From: SVEL01 sp045126215
GTDB taxonomy: Bacteria; Bacillota; Clostridia; Lachnospirales; Lachnospiraceae
Length of the DNA stretch: 64,000 nucleotides
Assembly: GCA_045126215.1 (NCBI GenBank)
Contig: JBGVOD010000040.1
Span: 62,001 to 126,000, forward strand
Reading direction: 5' to 3'
Shown here one piece after another: positions 50,195 through 57,193 of the stretch; the stretch's first letter is position 1; every line of letters starts with the position of its first letter. The translations under genes and the position numbers were made by a program. The notes under the pieces were generated by a model. The model had not been told where the DNA came from, ran no database searches, and saw only the letters and a program-made list of their open reading frames with translations.

Positions 50195-50992
50195 TTAATC
50201 AAGCAGTTTACTAATGGCATCATCAGGATAGCCCTTGTCTTGTAATTGCTTTCTTATTTGATTTTTCATATCATTAGTTATTCCGGCCTTACTCATTAAA
50301 TCTCGAACCTGGTTAATCAAATCATCGCCCGATAAATCATCTCCGGTAGATAAGGCACCTTCTCCCCAAACAGTGCCGTTATGATCTACAAAGGTAGTCT
50401 CATCTACGAATTCTCCATAGACTATTTCTTCTTCTTCCTGCTCTGGTTCCATTTTTGAGTCTTTCTTTCGCAGTTTTTGCAGTTCATCATACATGTCTTC
50501 AACTGCCATATCAACCCAATCGGGATGCTCATCTTCCGTTACTAAGCCTGTTAATACTTGACCATTTAATTTAATTCCGCGAATAACTTCTTTATCCTTA
50601 TCTGTATATCCTCTATTGGATATCTCATAGTCAGCTGCAATATTGAAACTCTTATCTGAATAAAGTATGTTTTTTAATTCTTCTATACTATATTCTTCTA
50701 AGTCTTCTTTTGGCTTTAAACTTTTTTCCAAGTGATTAAGAAGACGTTGTTCGTGTTTAAGATACTCATGCAGTATTTCATGTCTTACTATAGTAGAAAC
50801 CTGTTCGATATCTAAACCCCGGTTTAAGACAATAACTCCCTTACTTGGTAACATATATCCGACAACGCCAGGGTCTTCCGTAAGATTTATATCAAAATCA
50901 TCAAGTAAGTTTGCATATGTTGGATATCCACTCTTACTAAGGATGTTTAATATCTCATTCTTAGCAGCTCTTTCTTGTCTTGTCATTGACAT
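50195..50992 (-). CDS. HExxH metallopeptidase-like protein (DUF2201 N-terminal type)
   Basis: A 265-aa protein with 'STIVRHEILHEYLKHEQRLL': His71-Glu72-x-x-His75 of a zincin, in a long helix followed by a helical region with 'DYEISNRGY' (the DYEIN-type segment of DUF2201_N). The C-terminal part is acidic with an Asp-rich 'LSTGDDLSGDDLINQ' linker. DUF2201 proteins combine this domain with a VWA domain in one chain; here they are separate genes of one operon. It could be a protease or an inactive scaffold with retained zinc site. Confidence 0.72.
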   Translation of the reverse strand: MSMTRQERAAKNEILNILSKSGYPTYANLLDDFDINLTEDPGVVGYMLPSKGVIVLNRGLDIEQVSTIVRHEILHEYLKHEQRLLNHLEKSLKPKEDLEEYSIEELKNILYSDKSFNIAADYEISNRGYTDKDKEVIRGIKLNGQVLTGLVTEDEHPDWVDMAVEDMYDELQKLRKKDSKMEPEQEEEEIVYGEFVDETTFVDHNGTVWGEGALSTGDDLSGDDLINQVRDLMSKAGITNDMKNQIRKQLQDKGYPDDAISKLLD

Positions 50993-51017
50993 AATTAACT
51001 ATCAACCCCTATCTACA

Positions 51018-52133
51018 TTAGATACCTAATTGAGATGATACATCATCCCAGTCAGATTTTTCTTTTTGTTGGAAAACCGGCTTAGCATCACCATACTTCA
51101 ATGCATCATTTGCCTTATCTTCCACATCTTTATAATCTGCCAATATTCTTTCTACCATAGGTTTTTTAAGACTATTACATATTCTGTCCCAGCGTTTCAA
51201 GAAATCTTCTTTTGTACCATCGCACATATCCAATAACTTAGCAAGCGTTCTTGAATTTAAAATCTGCCCGTTTCCAACCTCTTCCGATTCCATAGTAGAT
51301 TCTGCATCATCAAATTTAAAGGATGGATGAGTAAGTAATGTTTGAGAAAGTTTCAGCCGCCCTTCTGCCTCTCTTGCCTCTTCTTCATCATCAGCATGTT
51401 TTATATCAAACTCAAATTTTCTCTTGAAGAAGCCTCTAGCAGCTCTTGGATCTGCCTTAACATCTACTCTGTATAATCTAGAACGTTCTGCTCTGTCTAA
51501 GGAGTCTCCTGTGTTATACCCTTCTGTGTCTGGGTTCATAGCACATACTACGAAAAGAAGGTTTGGAAAATATCTTCTACTTCCTGGTTGTCTAACATCT
51601 GGGATCCAGTGGTCATTAATAACATTTAATAATGTTTGTCGAACTCCGCCAGAACCCCTATTATACTCATCTAAGAACAGAATAGAGTTTGGTTCATCCA
51701 GGCCATCGAATTCTGTAGATGCAAGTCTGACAGCTACTTCATGGTTTTTATCTGCAGTAACTGCACCACCTAAATCTGTATCATCCATGGTAGAAGTTAA
51801 CTTAACAATACAGTTAATACCTTTCTTCTTAGCCCAGTCTTTTACTCTAGATGTTTTTCCAGTACCGGCTTCACCAACAAGTAATAAAGCTGGAAACTCT
51901 GGATCTCCACCTTTCTTTAACGTCTTCTGTGCTCTAAGTCCGGCTTTTAATGCATCATCACAGGCTTCTTCTATGTCTCCGCGTGTTATCTCGTCTACTA
52001 TTTCAGCATCATCTAACTGCACAGCTGCTGCGTTAATCTCTTGAGCTTCTTCCGGAGAAATACCTGCTTTCTCTGCTTCCCTTGCTGTGATTCTATCACC
52101 AAGTGTCTCTTCATTTAATTTACTAAAAATCAC
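51018..52133 (-). CDS. MoxR/CobS-like AAA+ ATPase with L-N-E leader
   Basis: A 371-aa AAA+ protein. The N-terminal leader is MIFSKLNEETLGDRITA (L-N-E at 6-8). Walker A is 'GEAGTGKTS' (87-95), Walker B 'ILFLDEYNRG' (151-156), sensor 1 lies in 'LLFVVCAMNPD', and 'RAERSRLYRVDV' holds the arginine finger. The insert at about 105-125 ('STMDDTDLGGAV') is the MoxR-type helix-2 insertion. In many phage genomes such proteins are named CobS, but without the chelatase subunit a cobalamin role is unlikely. It heads the operon that continues with the HExxH, linker, VWA and LRR genes. Confidence 0.85.
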   Translation of the reverse strand: MIFSKLNEETLGDRITAREAEKAGISPEEAQEINAAAVQLDDAEIVDEITRGDIEEACDDALKAGLRAQKTLKKGGDPEFPALLLVGEAGTGKTSRVKDWAKKKGINCIVKLTSTMDDTDLGGAVTADKNHEVAVRLASTEFDGLDEPNSILFLDEYNRGSGGVRQTLLNVINDHWIPDVRQPGSRRYFPNLLFVVCAMNPDTEGYNTGDSLDRAERSRLYRVDVKADPRAARGFFKRKFEFDIKHADDEEEAREAEGRLKLSQTLLTHPSFKFDDAESTMESEEVGNGQILNSRTLAKLLDMCDGTKEDFLKRWDRICNSLKKPMVERILADYKDVEDKANDALKYGDAKPVFQQKEKSDWDDVSSQLGI

Positions 52134-52153
52134 GTCCTATTCCTTTTTATAAC

Positions 52154-52423
52154 TCAATACTTCTCATATCCAGTGTAAGGCTGATTTAATAATTCAGCTC
52201 TTAATCTCTCTGCGGGCACACATTTTTCCGTAGAAACTCTACTAAGTGCCCAATCCTGGATATTATCTTCTGTTATCTCATCCTCTTCATTAAGCATGGT
52301 AAGCTGTCTGTATCGATCAACTCTCTGCTTTCTTCCCTCATTAGCATCCCACTCTAATGGTTCTTTGTATTTATCATGAACCTTAGGCTCTAATGATTCT
52401 TGTACTTTCTTTTTGAAAATCAT
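52154..52423 (-). CDS. Small charged protein upstream of the ATPase, 89 aa
   Basis: An 89-aa, highly charged, helical protein that begins MIFKKKVQESLEPKVHD, very like the ATPase leader (MIFSKLNEETL), with 'TMLNEEDEITEDN' in the middle. No known fold. It lies 20 nt upstream of the ATPase gene and directly after a terminator and a promoterless gap, so it may be the first gene of the MoxR/VWA operon. Confidence 0.5.
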   Translation of the reverse strand: MIFKKKVQESLEPKVHDKYKEPLEWDANEGRKQRVDRYRQLTMLNEEDEITEDNIQDWALSRVSTEKCVPAERLRAELLNQPYTGYEKY

Positions 52424-52464
52424 GTTTACTTCACCTTCTCTTAAAATAATTGTTAAAAATACTT

Positions 52465-52497
52465 CAAGGAGACTATCAAATATCGATAATCTCCTTG
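52465..52497 (-). terminator. Hairpin after the 93-aa gene
   Basis: Arms CAAGGAGACTATC (52465-52477) and GATAATCTCCTTG (52485-52497) pair with one mismatch, 7-nt loop, followed on the minus strand by AAGTATTTTTAAC. It ends the transcript of the small gene at 52520-52801. Confidence 0.6.
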
Positions 52498-52519
52498 GCA
52501 GATATTATTTTAATGCCGG

Positions 52520-52801
52520 TCAACAGACGCAAATCTTACATTCATAAGCTCCATTTTCAGGGGCTCTTTCATGCTGTACGATCCTATAATCGCACCCATA
52601 AAACCCTGCTACTTTTTTAGCAAATTTCAGATCCTCTTCTGTTCCAGCATAGACTACGATTCTTTCATCATAATCCACACCAAGTCGATTATCTTTATAC
52701 CGATGTTCTCCTTTTCCAGGAAAAACCTTCCGGTATTTGCCGTCCTTATCTTCAATAGTAGAAGACAGTTCGTTCATTACTGTTGTGAATAAATCCATCA
52801 T
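52520..52801 (-). CDS. Unknown small protein, 93 aa
   Basis: A 93-aa alpha/beta protein with 'ERIVVYAGTEEDLKFAKKVA' (strand-helix) and a C-terminal 'YECKICVC' Cys cluster (four Cys in seven residues, including an earlier single Cys), perhaps metal binding. A strong AAGGAGGG precedes ATG 52801, and a TTGTATATAATATAC motif lies 60 nt further upstream. It is followed by a hairpin terminator, so it is a single-gene unit. Function unknown. Confidence 0.5.
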   Translation of the reverse strand: MMDLFTTVMNELSSTIEDKDGKYRKVFPGKGEHRYKDNRLGVDYDERIVVYAGTEEDLKFAKKVAGFYGCDYRIVQHERAPENGAYECKICVC

Positions 52802-52863
52802 GATAAACCCTCCTTATTAATTAAACATCATCGATGTACAATAAATTTAGCAATTTATTTTTT

Positions 52864-52885
52864 CGTATATTATATACAATTTTTT
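52864..52885 (-). promoter_or_regulatory. Candidate phage promoter upstream of the 93-aa gene
   Basis: Minus strand: AAAAAATTGTATATAATATA, then CG. It shares the TGTATATA(TA)AT core and the following GAAAAAATAA...TTGCTAAATT with the region before the bS21 gene. Confidence 0.4.
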
Positions 52886-52895
52886 AATTTAACTT

Positions 52896-53189
52896 TTATT
52901 TCAATATTCCATATCTTCGTAGTACATCTCTATCGTACGGAGATAAAGGCTGTTTTGCTCTTAACTTGTTTCTTATTAACAGCAAGTCATTATAATTATT
53001 ATTATCAGATGTGGTATTAACATAATCATAATTTACGGGAATTTCAGATTTTTTCACCATATTTACCTTTATCATCCGGTAGATTTCAATGCCTGCTTTG
53101 ATAAAAGGAATTATTAAAATGATAATGAAGTAGAATATATATGCTTTCGTGATACCCTGTACTGCATCTAACATATAATTTGTAAACAT
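52896..53189 (-). CDS. Small membrane protein, 97 aa
   Basis: Start placed at ATG 53189 because AAAGGAGG lies 7 nt before it; the frame is open further upstream but without a ribosome binding site. One transmembrane helix at about 17-34 (AYIFYFIIILIIPFIKAG) is followed by a basic segment and a cytoplasmic tail ending 'SPYDRDVLRRYGILK'. A sigma-A-like promoter (53233-53261) precedes it, so it is probably expressed early. Role unknown; small early membrane proteins of phages often act in superinfection exclusion or membrane remodelling. Confidence 0.55.
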   Translation of the reverse strand: MFTNYMLDAVQGITKAYIFYFIIILIIPFIKAGIEIYRMIKVNMVKKSEIPVNYDYVNTTSDNNNYNDLLLIRNKLRAKQPLSPYDRDVLRRYGILK

Positions 53190-53232
53190 TTTTATTTCCT
53201 CCTTTAGATTAACTACTTCTTCCTTCATTATT

Positions 53233-53261
53233 ATTATATAGTAACAATCAGAAAAAGGCAA
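53233..53261 (-). promoter_or_regulatory. Sigma-A-like promoter of the small membrane protein gene
   Basis: Minus strand: -35 TTGCCT (53256-53261), 17-nt spacer, -10 TATAAT (53233-53238), followed by AATAATAATG. The spacer resembles those at 54789 and 61768 (…TTGT.A..A before the -10). Confidence 0.68.
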
Positions 53262-53276
53262 CTAAAAGTTATAAAA

Positions 53277-53301
53277 GGCAGTAAGTTTTTAACCTACTGC
53301 C
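53277..53301 (-). terminator. Terminator at the end of the DUF932 gene
   Basis: Arms GGCAGTAAGTT and AACCTACTGCC pair with one mismatch around a TTT loop, and the stop codon (53289-53291) lies within it. On the minus strand it is followed by TTTTATAACTTTT. The next promoter lies directly behind. Confidence 0.65.
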
Positions 53302-54224
53302 TGTCTGATTCTTGTATACATTGCATCTACAAATGGATGTCCGGTAATAATTTTACCCCACCTGTTCTCACAGTATTTGTCTGTCATTCTATTTGGTTTA
53401 CTGTGATTTGCAAAATCGGTCACAGCCATCATCTTACCATAAGCTGTATCTTTATATTGTTTGACATCAAGAGCCTGTAGGCAATTAAACAGGGTTGTTT
53501 TAATAACATTAATATTTTCAACCCTCCTTTTGGAGTCCTCATCTGGATCTACTGGATAAAGCTCATCAAAAATAGCTTCAAATTCCGCATCACTCATCTT
53601 GTGACCTGCCATTTTTTCACAGTCCAGGTTCAAGGAATCCATGTAATTTGTAATAAGGCCTAACGTTTCTCTAGCTTCAGCAAGTTTACTTTCCATGTTT
53701 CCAACATGGATTGTTGACCACATTCTCTTTGCTGTACTTAATGCAAAATTTAAAGTATTATTGCATACAACTCTTACAGGTGTCATGCAAACCTTAATTG
53801 CGCCAGTTCCGTCGTGAGAATTTACAAAACAAACATAAGGTTCAATGTCATCATTGAGAATTTTTGTTTCTGGCATTTTACCAAGCAGCCAAATCTTTTT
53901 ACCCTCATTTAACGAACCGGCTGTTTCATAAACCATTCCATCGTCCAAAAGGGAGTCTGTAAAATCAAAAGCATCTGAATTCTGAACGATTTTATATTTT
54001 TTACCTACAACACCTAATACTTTATTATCAATATCTCTTGTATTAGCTTTAAATCCGCTAATCTCATTTCCATCTGCGTCATAAATTGGGTTTGAATTAA
54101 CCTTCCAATCAAGTCCCGCAGCAACAATTGCCTCTTTGCTTGAAGGCGGAGTTGTTAATTGCTTACCAAGTCCATGCCACGGTACCTCTCTTACAAACAT
54201 CATTGATTCCACACTTGCGCTCAT
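53289..54224 (-). CDS. DUF932 (phage/plasmid-like protein, TIGR03299 type)
   Basis: A 311-aa protein with the family's landmarks: 'REVPWHGLGKQL' at the start, 'KYKIVQNSDAFDFTDSLL', 'WLLGKMPET', 'SHDGTGAIKVCMTPVRVVCNNTL' (quoted in parts), and 'YDYVN'-free but typical C-terminal helices ending in 'YTRIRQAVG'. This family is very common in phages and plasmids of actinobacteria and firmicutes; no biochemical function is established to my knowledge. It is preceded by the 87-aa 'WREM' domain gene and followed by a terminator. Confidence 0.78.
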   Translation of the reverse strand: MSASVESMMFVREVPWHGLGKQLTTPPSSKEAIVAAGLDWKVNSNPIYDADGNEISGFKANTRDIDNKVLGVVGKKYKIVQNSDAFDFTDSLLDDGMVYETAGSLNEGKKIWLLGKMPETKILNDDIEPYVCFVNSHDGTGAIKVCMTPVRVVCNNTLNFALSTAKRMWSTIHVGNMESKLAEARETLGLITNYMDSLNLDCEKMAGHKMSDAEFEAIFDELYPVDPDEDSKRRVENINVIKTTLFNCLQALDVKQYKDTAYGKMMAVTDFANHSKPNRMTDKYCENRWGKIITGHPFVDAMYTRIRQAVG

Positions 54225-54237
54225 TTTAAAATCCTCC

Positions 54238-54501
54238 TTAAATTAATTTATATCCAGTTAAATAAGTACCAACTACTTTATAAAAAGTAAGTTCACTATT
54301 TATTGATTGTATTTTTAATACTGCCTGCTTCTTATTCGCATCTGTACATTCAGAGAGATTATTTATCAGTTCGATAAAATCTGCCTTCATCTCCCTCCAT
54401 GGATGTCCAACAGACATGATCGACTCTAATTTTTCCTTGTTAGGCGAGACGTTCAGCTGATATTTGATAGATGCTTTCCCGAATTTAGATTTTTCTCTCA
54501 T
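54238..54501 (-). CDS. 'WREM'-domain protein, 87 aa
   Basis: An 87-aa basic protein. Residues about 20-85 match a segment of the 388-aa protein at 17432-18598 (about 255-325): W-R-E-M, F..LIN.L..CTD.NKKQ..LKI.S, F-Y..V.TY.TG. About half of the aligned positions are identical. The domain is small and mainly helical, with one conserved Cys. It lies 13 nt upstream of the DUF932 gene. Its role is unknown; occurrence in an early-type operon and in a late internal protein suggests a shared binding partner. Confidence 0.6.
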   Translation of the reverse strand: MREKSKFGKASIKYQLNVSPNKEKLESIMSVGHPWREMKADFIELINNLSECTDANKKQAVLKIQSINSELTFYKVVGTYLTGYKLI

Positions 54502-54526
54502 TGTTAATTAACCCTCCTTGTCATTG

Positions 54527-54745
54527 TTAAAATGCATTTCCCTCAGATGTGTTAAAGCTCCGGTAGTTTCCGTTATTATATGTTACTGAAGTTACCCACG
54601 AACTATATGGGGTATAAGCTTCAATCTCTGGAATAAGCTCATATGTTGCTTTGTCATATGCTTCATATTTATTATTTGCAATGACCTGAATACTTTTTTC
54701 TTTCCCATTCTGATACATTCTGTATGAAACTGTGTAAGCTTTCAT
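54527..54745 (-). CDS. Unknown small protein, 72 aa
   Basis: A 72-aa protein starting 'MKAYTVSYRMYQNGKEKSI' and continuing 'QVIANNKYEAYDKATYELI', which reads as a two-strand, one-helix unit of the sort found in small DRB-like or KTSC-like domains. The remaining Tyr/Ser/Asn-rich end is less regular. TAAGGAGGA precedes ATG 54745 and a sigma-A-like promoter lies at 54789-54817. Probably an early gene. Confidence 0.5.
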   Translation of the reverse strand: MKAYTVSYRMYQNGKEKSIQVIANNKYEAYDKATYELIPEIEAYTPYSSWVTSVTYNNGNYRSFNTSEGNAF

Positions 54746-54788
54746 TAATTTATCCTCCTTATATTATATAATTATTAATTACATGATA

Positions 54789-54817
54789 ATTATATAATAA
54801 CAATTAAAATAAATCAA
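54789..54817 (-). promoter_or_regulatory. Sigma-A-like promoter of the 54745-53289 genes
   Basis: Minus strand: -35 TTGATT (54812-54817), spacer of 17 nt, -10 TATAAT (54789-54794). The sequence before the -10 (ATTGTTATTA) is shared in outline with the promoters at 53233 and 61768. The upstream gene's stop codon lies at the -35 box. Confidence 0.7.
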
Positions 54818-55038
54818 CTATTTTCCATAATAAAATCCAAATCCCTTTTTGTTGCAAATCTTAGAAAGTTATCTACACATTCCCCACACAGGTCAAACTT
54901 TTTTCTATCTGAAAACGGTAAATCACAATTTACATAATTAATAAAACTACTACTTTGTACTTTTATTCTAAAAAATTCTTTGTGGTTCTTAACTTCTTTA
55001 CCGCACAAATCACACTTTAATGTTGTATACTTACCCAT
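54814..55038 (-). CDS. Zinc-ribbon protein, 74 aa
   Basis: Two Cys pairs, 'CDLCGKEV' (residues 9-12) and 'DLCGECVDN' (about 50-53), with about 40 residues between them, form a zinc ribbon of the type often placed in small phage proteins. The C-terminal helix is 'FLRFATKRDLDFIME'. A similar plan is seen in the 67-aa protein at 63569-63772. Role unknown. Confidence 0.6.
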   Translation of the reverse strand: MGKYTTLKCDLCGKEVKNHKEFFRIKVQSSSFINYVNCDLPFSDRKKFDLCGECVDNFLRFATKRDLDFIMENS

Positions 55039-55043
55039 CTATA

Positions 55044-55538
55044 TCACCTCTTTTTCCTATTTATTATCAAAAATTTTAATTTAAAAATATCTAGAGCTAA
55101 CCCCTTCCATATATCACTGGTATTATTTATTCCATTTAATGCCTTTATAGCTGTTCCACCTGTATTTCGCCATTCAATTAGATTTGGAGTATAATCATCT
55201 AATAGTACATGAAATCTTGTAATGGGTTCTTTTAGGTGATTAGCTATATAAATGCTTTTGTTTTGCCCATAAGGAATAAATATTCTATATTTCTCTTCCA
55301 CCGGGAAATAGTTATCAAGCCACAGATTCTTTTCCAATTTAGATTTTTCCGTAATACAGGTAGAAGCGATAAAAATAGTTACTTGATTTTGTATTCTATT
55401 AAGGAATTGAACAAGCTCCCAATTTGGCTTCAATGTATAGAAGTAACCATCTAAATATAAATGCTCTACAGAACAGGCTGAGCGCCATTCTGCGAGAGTG
55501 CCGTCCATATCTACAAATAATTTAATCTTATCTTTCAT
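55044..55538 (-). CDS. HAD-family 5'(3')-deoxyribonucleotidase-like protein
   Basis: A 164-aa protein with 'KLFVDMDGTLAEW' (catalytic Asp10 and Asp12), 'IFIASTCI' (motif II Ser/Thr) and 'FHVLLDDYTPNL' (motif IV Asp-Asp), which is the pattern of the NT5C family of 5'(3')-deoxyribonucleotidases. In phages they may adjust dNMP pools or remove nucleotides from host DNA turnover. The length is slightly short for the family (about 180-200 aa). It is coupled to the upstream small zinc protein by a 4-nt overlap. Confidence 0.7.
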   Translation of the reverse strand: MKDKIKLFVDMDGTLAEWRSACSVEHLYLDGYFYTLKPNWELVQFLNRIQNQVTIFIASTCITEKSKLEKNLWLDNYFPVEEKYRIFIPYGQNKSIYIANHLKEPITRFHVLLDDYTPNLIEWRNTGGTAIKALNGINNTSDIWKGLALDIFKLKFLIINRKKR

Positions 55539-55741
55539 TTATATAAATGCTTTTCTTGATCTTTAAAACCATAAAGATTTCTAGAATTCTCAGGATAAGT
55601 ACTTGTTGAATACGTTACCTGGGATTCGATTGCCGTACCATGATGCGGACAGAAGAATTTGATTCTCGGCAATCCACATTGGTAAGTAATTACACATTCC
55701 ATGACCTGCCCACATTTTTGACAGTAATTAATTGTTATCAA
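55535..55741 (-). CDS. Small Cys/His-rich protein, 68 aa
   Basis: I start this at TTG 55741, which lies at the right distance from GGGGAGGAGAG inside the end of the upstream gene; the longer frame to 55759 would place the start inside the ribosome binding site. Residues 'NYCQKCGQVME', 'CG' and 'FFCPHHGT' give a Cys/His set for a zinc ribbon. It overlaps the nucleotidase gene by 4 nt. Function unknown. Confidence 0.5.
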   Translation of the reverse strand: MITINYCQKCGQVMECVITYQCGLPRIKFFCPHHGTAIESQVTYSTSTYPENSRNLYGFKDQEKHLYK

Positions 55742-55928
55742 TCTCTCTCTCCTCCCCAAACATTTCTTCTAAAATCTCGCAAAACCAAACAGCATTTTCT
55801 TCCGAATCAAAGCTTGCCACTTTATATATACAATTATCTATTTGCACATAAAGGCAAGGCTTTTTTCTTCCCGGAAGATTGCTCACTCCGATCTTGATTC
55901 CTTTTGCTTTTATACTTACTCCTTCCAT
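55728..55928 (-). CDS. Small unknown protein, 66 aa
   Basis: A 66-aa protein: a basic N-terminal half with 'IKIGVSNLPGRKKPCLYVQI' (a short strand pair), then 'YKVASFDSEENAVWFCEILE', a strand and helix. The C-terminal 'MFGEERE' codons are GGGGAGGAGAGAGAG, which act as ribosome binding site for the next gene. Same translational design as in the zinc-ribbon array to the right. Confidence 0.5.
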   Translation of the reverse strand: MEGVSIKAKGIKIGVSNLPGRKKPCLYVQIDNCIYKVASFDSEENAVWFCEILEEMFGEEREIDNN

Positions 55929-55937
55929 TTTTATCTC

Positions 55938-56066
55938 CTATAAATTTGGTATCATCTGTATTATCTTAACCACTATGCTCACCGCAAAATACCCAAGCGT
56001 TCCTACTATGGCAAGGAGCAAGAGCGATATCAGAACGATGATAAGTATGTAGACCTTCTTCTTCAT
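55938..56066 (-). CDS. Single-pass membrane peptide, 42 aa
   Basis: A short gene (ATG 56066 overlapping the upstream TGA as ATGA; TAG 55938). The product begins MKKKVYILIIVLISLLLL and continues with further hydrophobic residues to about 34, so it is essentially one long transmembrane helix with a basic N-terminus. The codons for G-E-R-E-E at the end of the upstream gene give GGAGAAAGGGAGGAG as ribosome binding site. Too small for family assignment; could be a membrane modulator. Confidence 0.6.
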   Translation of the reverse strand: MKKKVYILIIVLISLLLLAIVGTLGYFAVSIVVKIIQMIPNL

Positions 56067-56323
56067 TGCTCCTCCCTTTCTCCGTAACTGCAATAATCAT
56101 CATGGTATACGTGGTATGGTTTTAATCCCATTCCATCTCGACAGCACACAAGGCAACAAGTTGCATCTGTACCAACGTACTTACAATCCTTACACCTAAC
56201 CACTTTAACCACATCGGTTATCGAAAGTTCATCAATATCGTCACCGTAAGCGACTCTTACAAATTCATCACCTTCAAAAACTTCGTGATATTCAATAGCG
56301 TCCACGTTAATGTATCTGCTCAT
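56063..56323 (-). CDS. Zinc-ribbon array member, 86 aa (MSRYINV type)
   Basis: Begins MSRYINVDAIEYHEVF; I choose ATG 56323 because GGAGAAAGGAGGGAGG precedes it. The array's central motif is 'VVKVVRCKDCKYVG' and the end is 'DDYCSYGEREEQ'; extra Cys pairs 'CCLVCC' lie between. The Cys set could form one or two zinc knuckles. Its YGEREE codons provide the ribosome site of the membrane peptide. Function unknown. Confidence 0.6.
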   Translation of the reverse strand: MSRYINVDAIEYHEVFEGDEFVRVAYGDDIDELSITDVVKVVRCKDCKYVGTDATCCLVCCRDGMGLKPYHVYHDDYCSYGEREEQ

Positions 56324-56633
56324 CCTCCCTCCTTTCTCCATAACTACAAAAGTCACTCCCATATGCAGTTATTTCAAATGCCCTATTGCAATTTCCGCTA
56401 TTGTCTGTTGCTTGTTCCCAATATACACAATCCTTACAATGTACAATTTCTTCCATTGCTTTTCTTTTGCCATCTATAAATCCAAGTTGGTATTGGCTTC
56501 GATCATAAGCCAACGCATAAAGCAATTCGCTTTTGTTTACGCTAATCCCGACTTGCTGAACGGCTTTCATAATTGCACCATCCATCTCGGTATGCAGTTC
56601 GCCTTGTATTATTTCAATCGGACTCCTATACAT
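56307..56633 (-). CDS. Zinc-ribbon array member, 108 aa
   Basis: Start set at ATG 56633 (MYRSPIEIIQGEL), since the preceding gene's end supplies GGAGAAAGGAGAG. The first 60 residues have a helix-rich unit 'MDGAIMKAVQQVGISVNKSE' and 'FIDGKRKAMEEI', a pattern found in many small phage proteins. Then come 'VHCKDCVYW', 'GNCNRAF' and the terminal 'SDFCSYGERREDEQ'. Codons of the end overlap the start of the next gene by 17 nt. Confidence 0.6.
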   Translation of the reverse strand: MYRSPIEIIQGELHTEMDGAIMKAVQQVGISVNKSELLYALAYDRSQYQLGFIDGKRKAMEEIVHCKDCVYWEQATDNSGNCNRAFEITAYGSDFCSYGERREDEQIH

Positions 56634-56883
56634 CTTCTCTCCTTTCTCCGTAACTACAGAAGTCATTGCCCAGTGGTGTTTTGCTTATTCCATAAGGACA
56701 AACCGTGCGGTGTAAATATTTACACTCCTTACACCGCACGACCTCATTAAGGTATCCATTCACATCAAGATAGGCAAGAACCATATGAACAGTGTCCAGT
56801 GGCGTTGTGATGTTATTCTCAATCTGGTCTTTCATCCATTCCTTGCATCGATTAGCTAATTCATTTCTTTCCTTGAATCTCAT
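56626..56883 (-). CDS. Zinc-ribbon array member, 85 aa
   Basis: Start at ATG 56883 (MRFKERNELANRCKEW); the longer frame to 56952 overlaps the upstream gene's zinc motif and is less likely. It contains a helical N-terminus, 'VVRCKECKYLH', 'CPYGI' and the terminal 'DFCSYGERREDV'. The last codons, GGAGAAAGGAGAGAAGATG, contain both the ribosome site and the start codon of the next gene. Confidence 0.6.
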   Translation of the reverse strand: MRFKERNELANRCKEWMKDQIENNITTPLDTVHMVLAYLDVNGYLNEVVRCKECKYLHRTVCPYGISKTPLGNDFCSYGERREDV

Positions 56884-57181
56884 TTTCATCACCTCGCATA
56901 TAACTCCCACAGTTCGGGCAATAGTGATATTCAGATATTGCCATCTTCTCACATTCAGAGCATTGATACATCACTGTAGTCCCATATCCACTTGTACTAC
57001 CTAACACTGTTCTTATCCACTTCCCCCTACGCTCTGTTGGTGGAATCCTATGTAAATCACTAAGCACTTGTAAATAAGCATCTTGTAAACCCTGGATAAA
57101 TTCAACTGATTTCATAGGATTGTGTTTCATGCGATATTCTACCAAGTCAATTGCATCCTGTCTGTTTATTAAGTCACTCAT
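56861..57181 (-). CDS. Zinc-ribbon array member, 106 aa (MSDLI type)
   Basis: Begins MSDLINRQDAIDLVEYR, the most frequent N-terminal module in this array, then a helical segment ('SVEFIQGLQDAYLQVLSDL') and a zinc ribbon made of 'YQCSECEKMAI' and 'YHYCPNCGSYMRG'. The CPNCG...MRG end is the second type of C-terminal cassette here. SD AGAGGAGAAG precedes ATG 57181. Overlaps the next gene by 23 nt. Confidence 0.6.
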   Translation of the reverse strand: MSDLINRQDAIDLVEYRMKHNPMKSVEFIQGLQDAYLQVLSDLHRIPPTERRGKWIRTVLGSTSGYGTTVMYQCSECEKMAISEYHYCPNCGSYMRGDENEIQGKK

Positions 57182-57193
57182 TCTTCTCCTCTT

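Noticed and set aside
51424..52044. 206-codon open frame on the plus strand
   Set aside because: It lies opposite the Walker motifs of the MoxR-like ATPase, which is clearly coding on the minus strand; the product is Ser/Pro-rich noise.
51018..52133. Naming the ATPase and VWA proteins as CobS/CobT of cobalamin synthesis
   Set aside because: There is no CobN-like subunit or other cobalamin gene, and the HExxH and LRR partners do not belong to that pathway.
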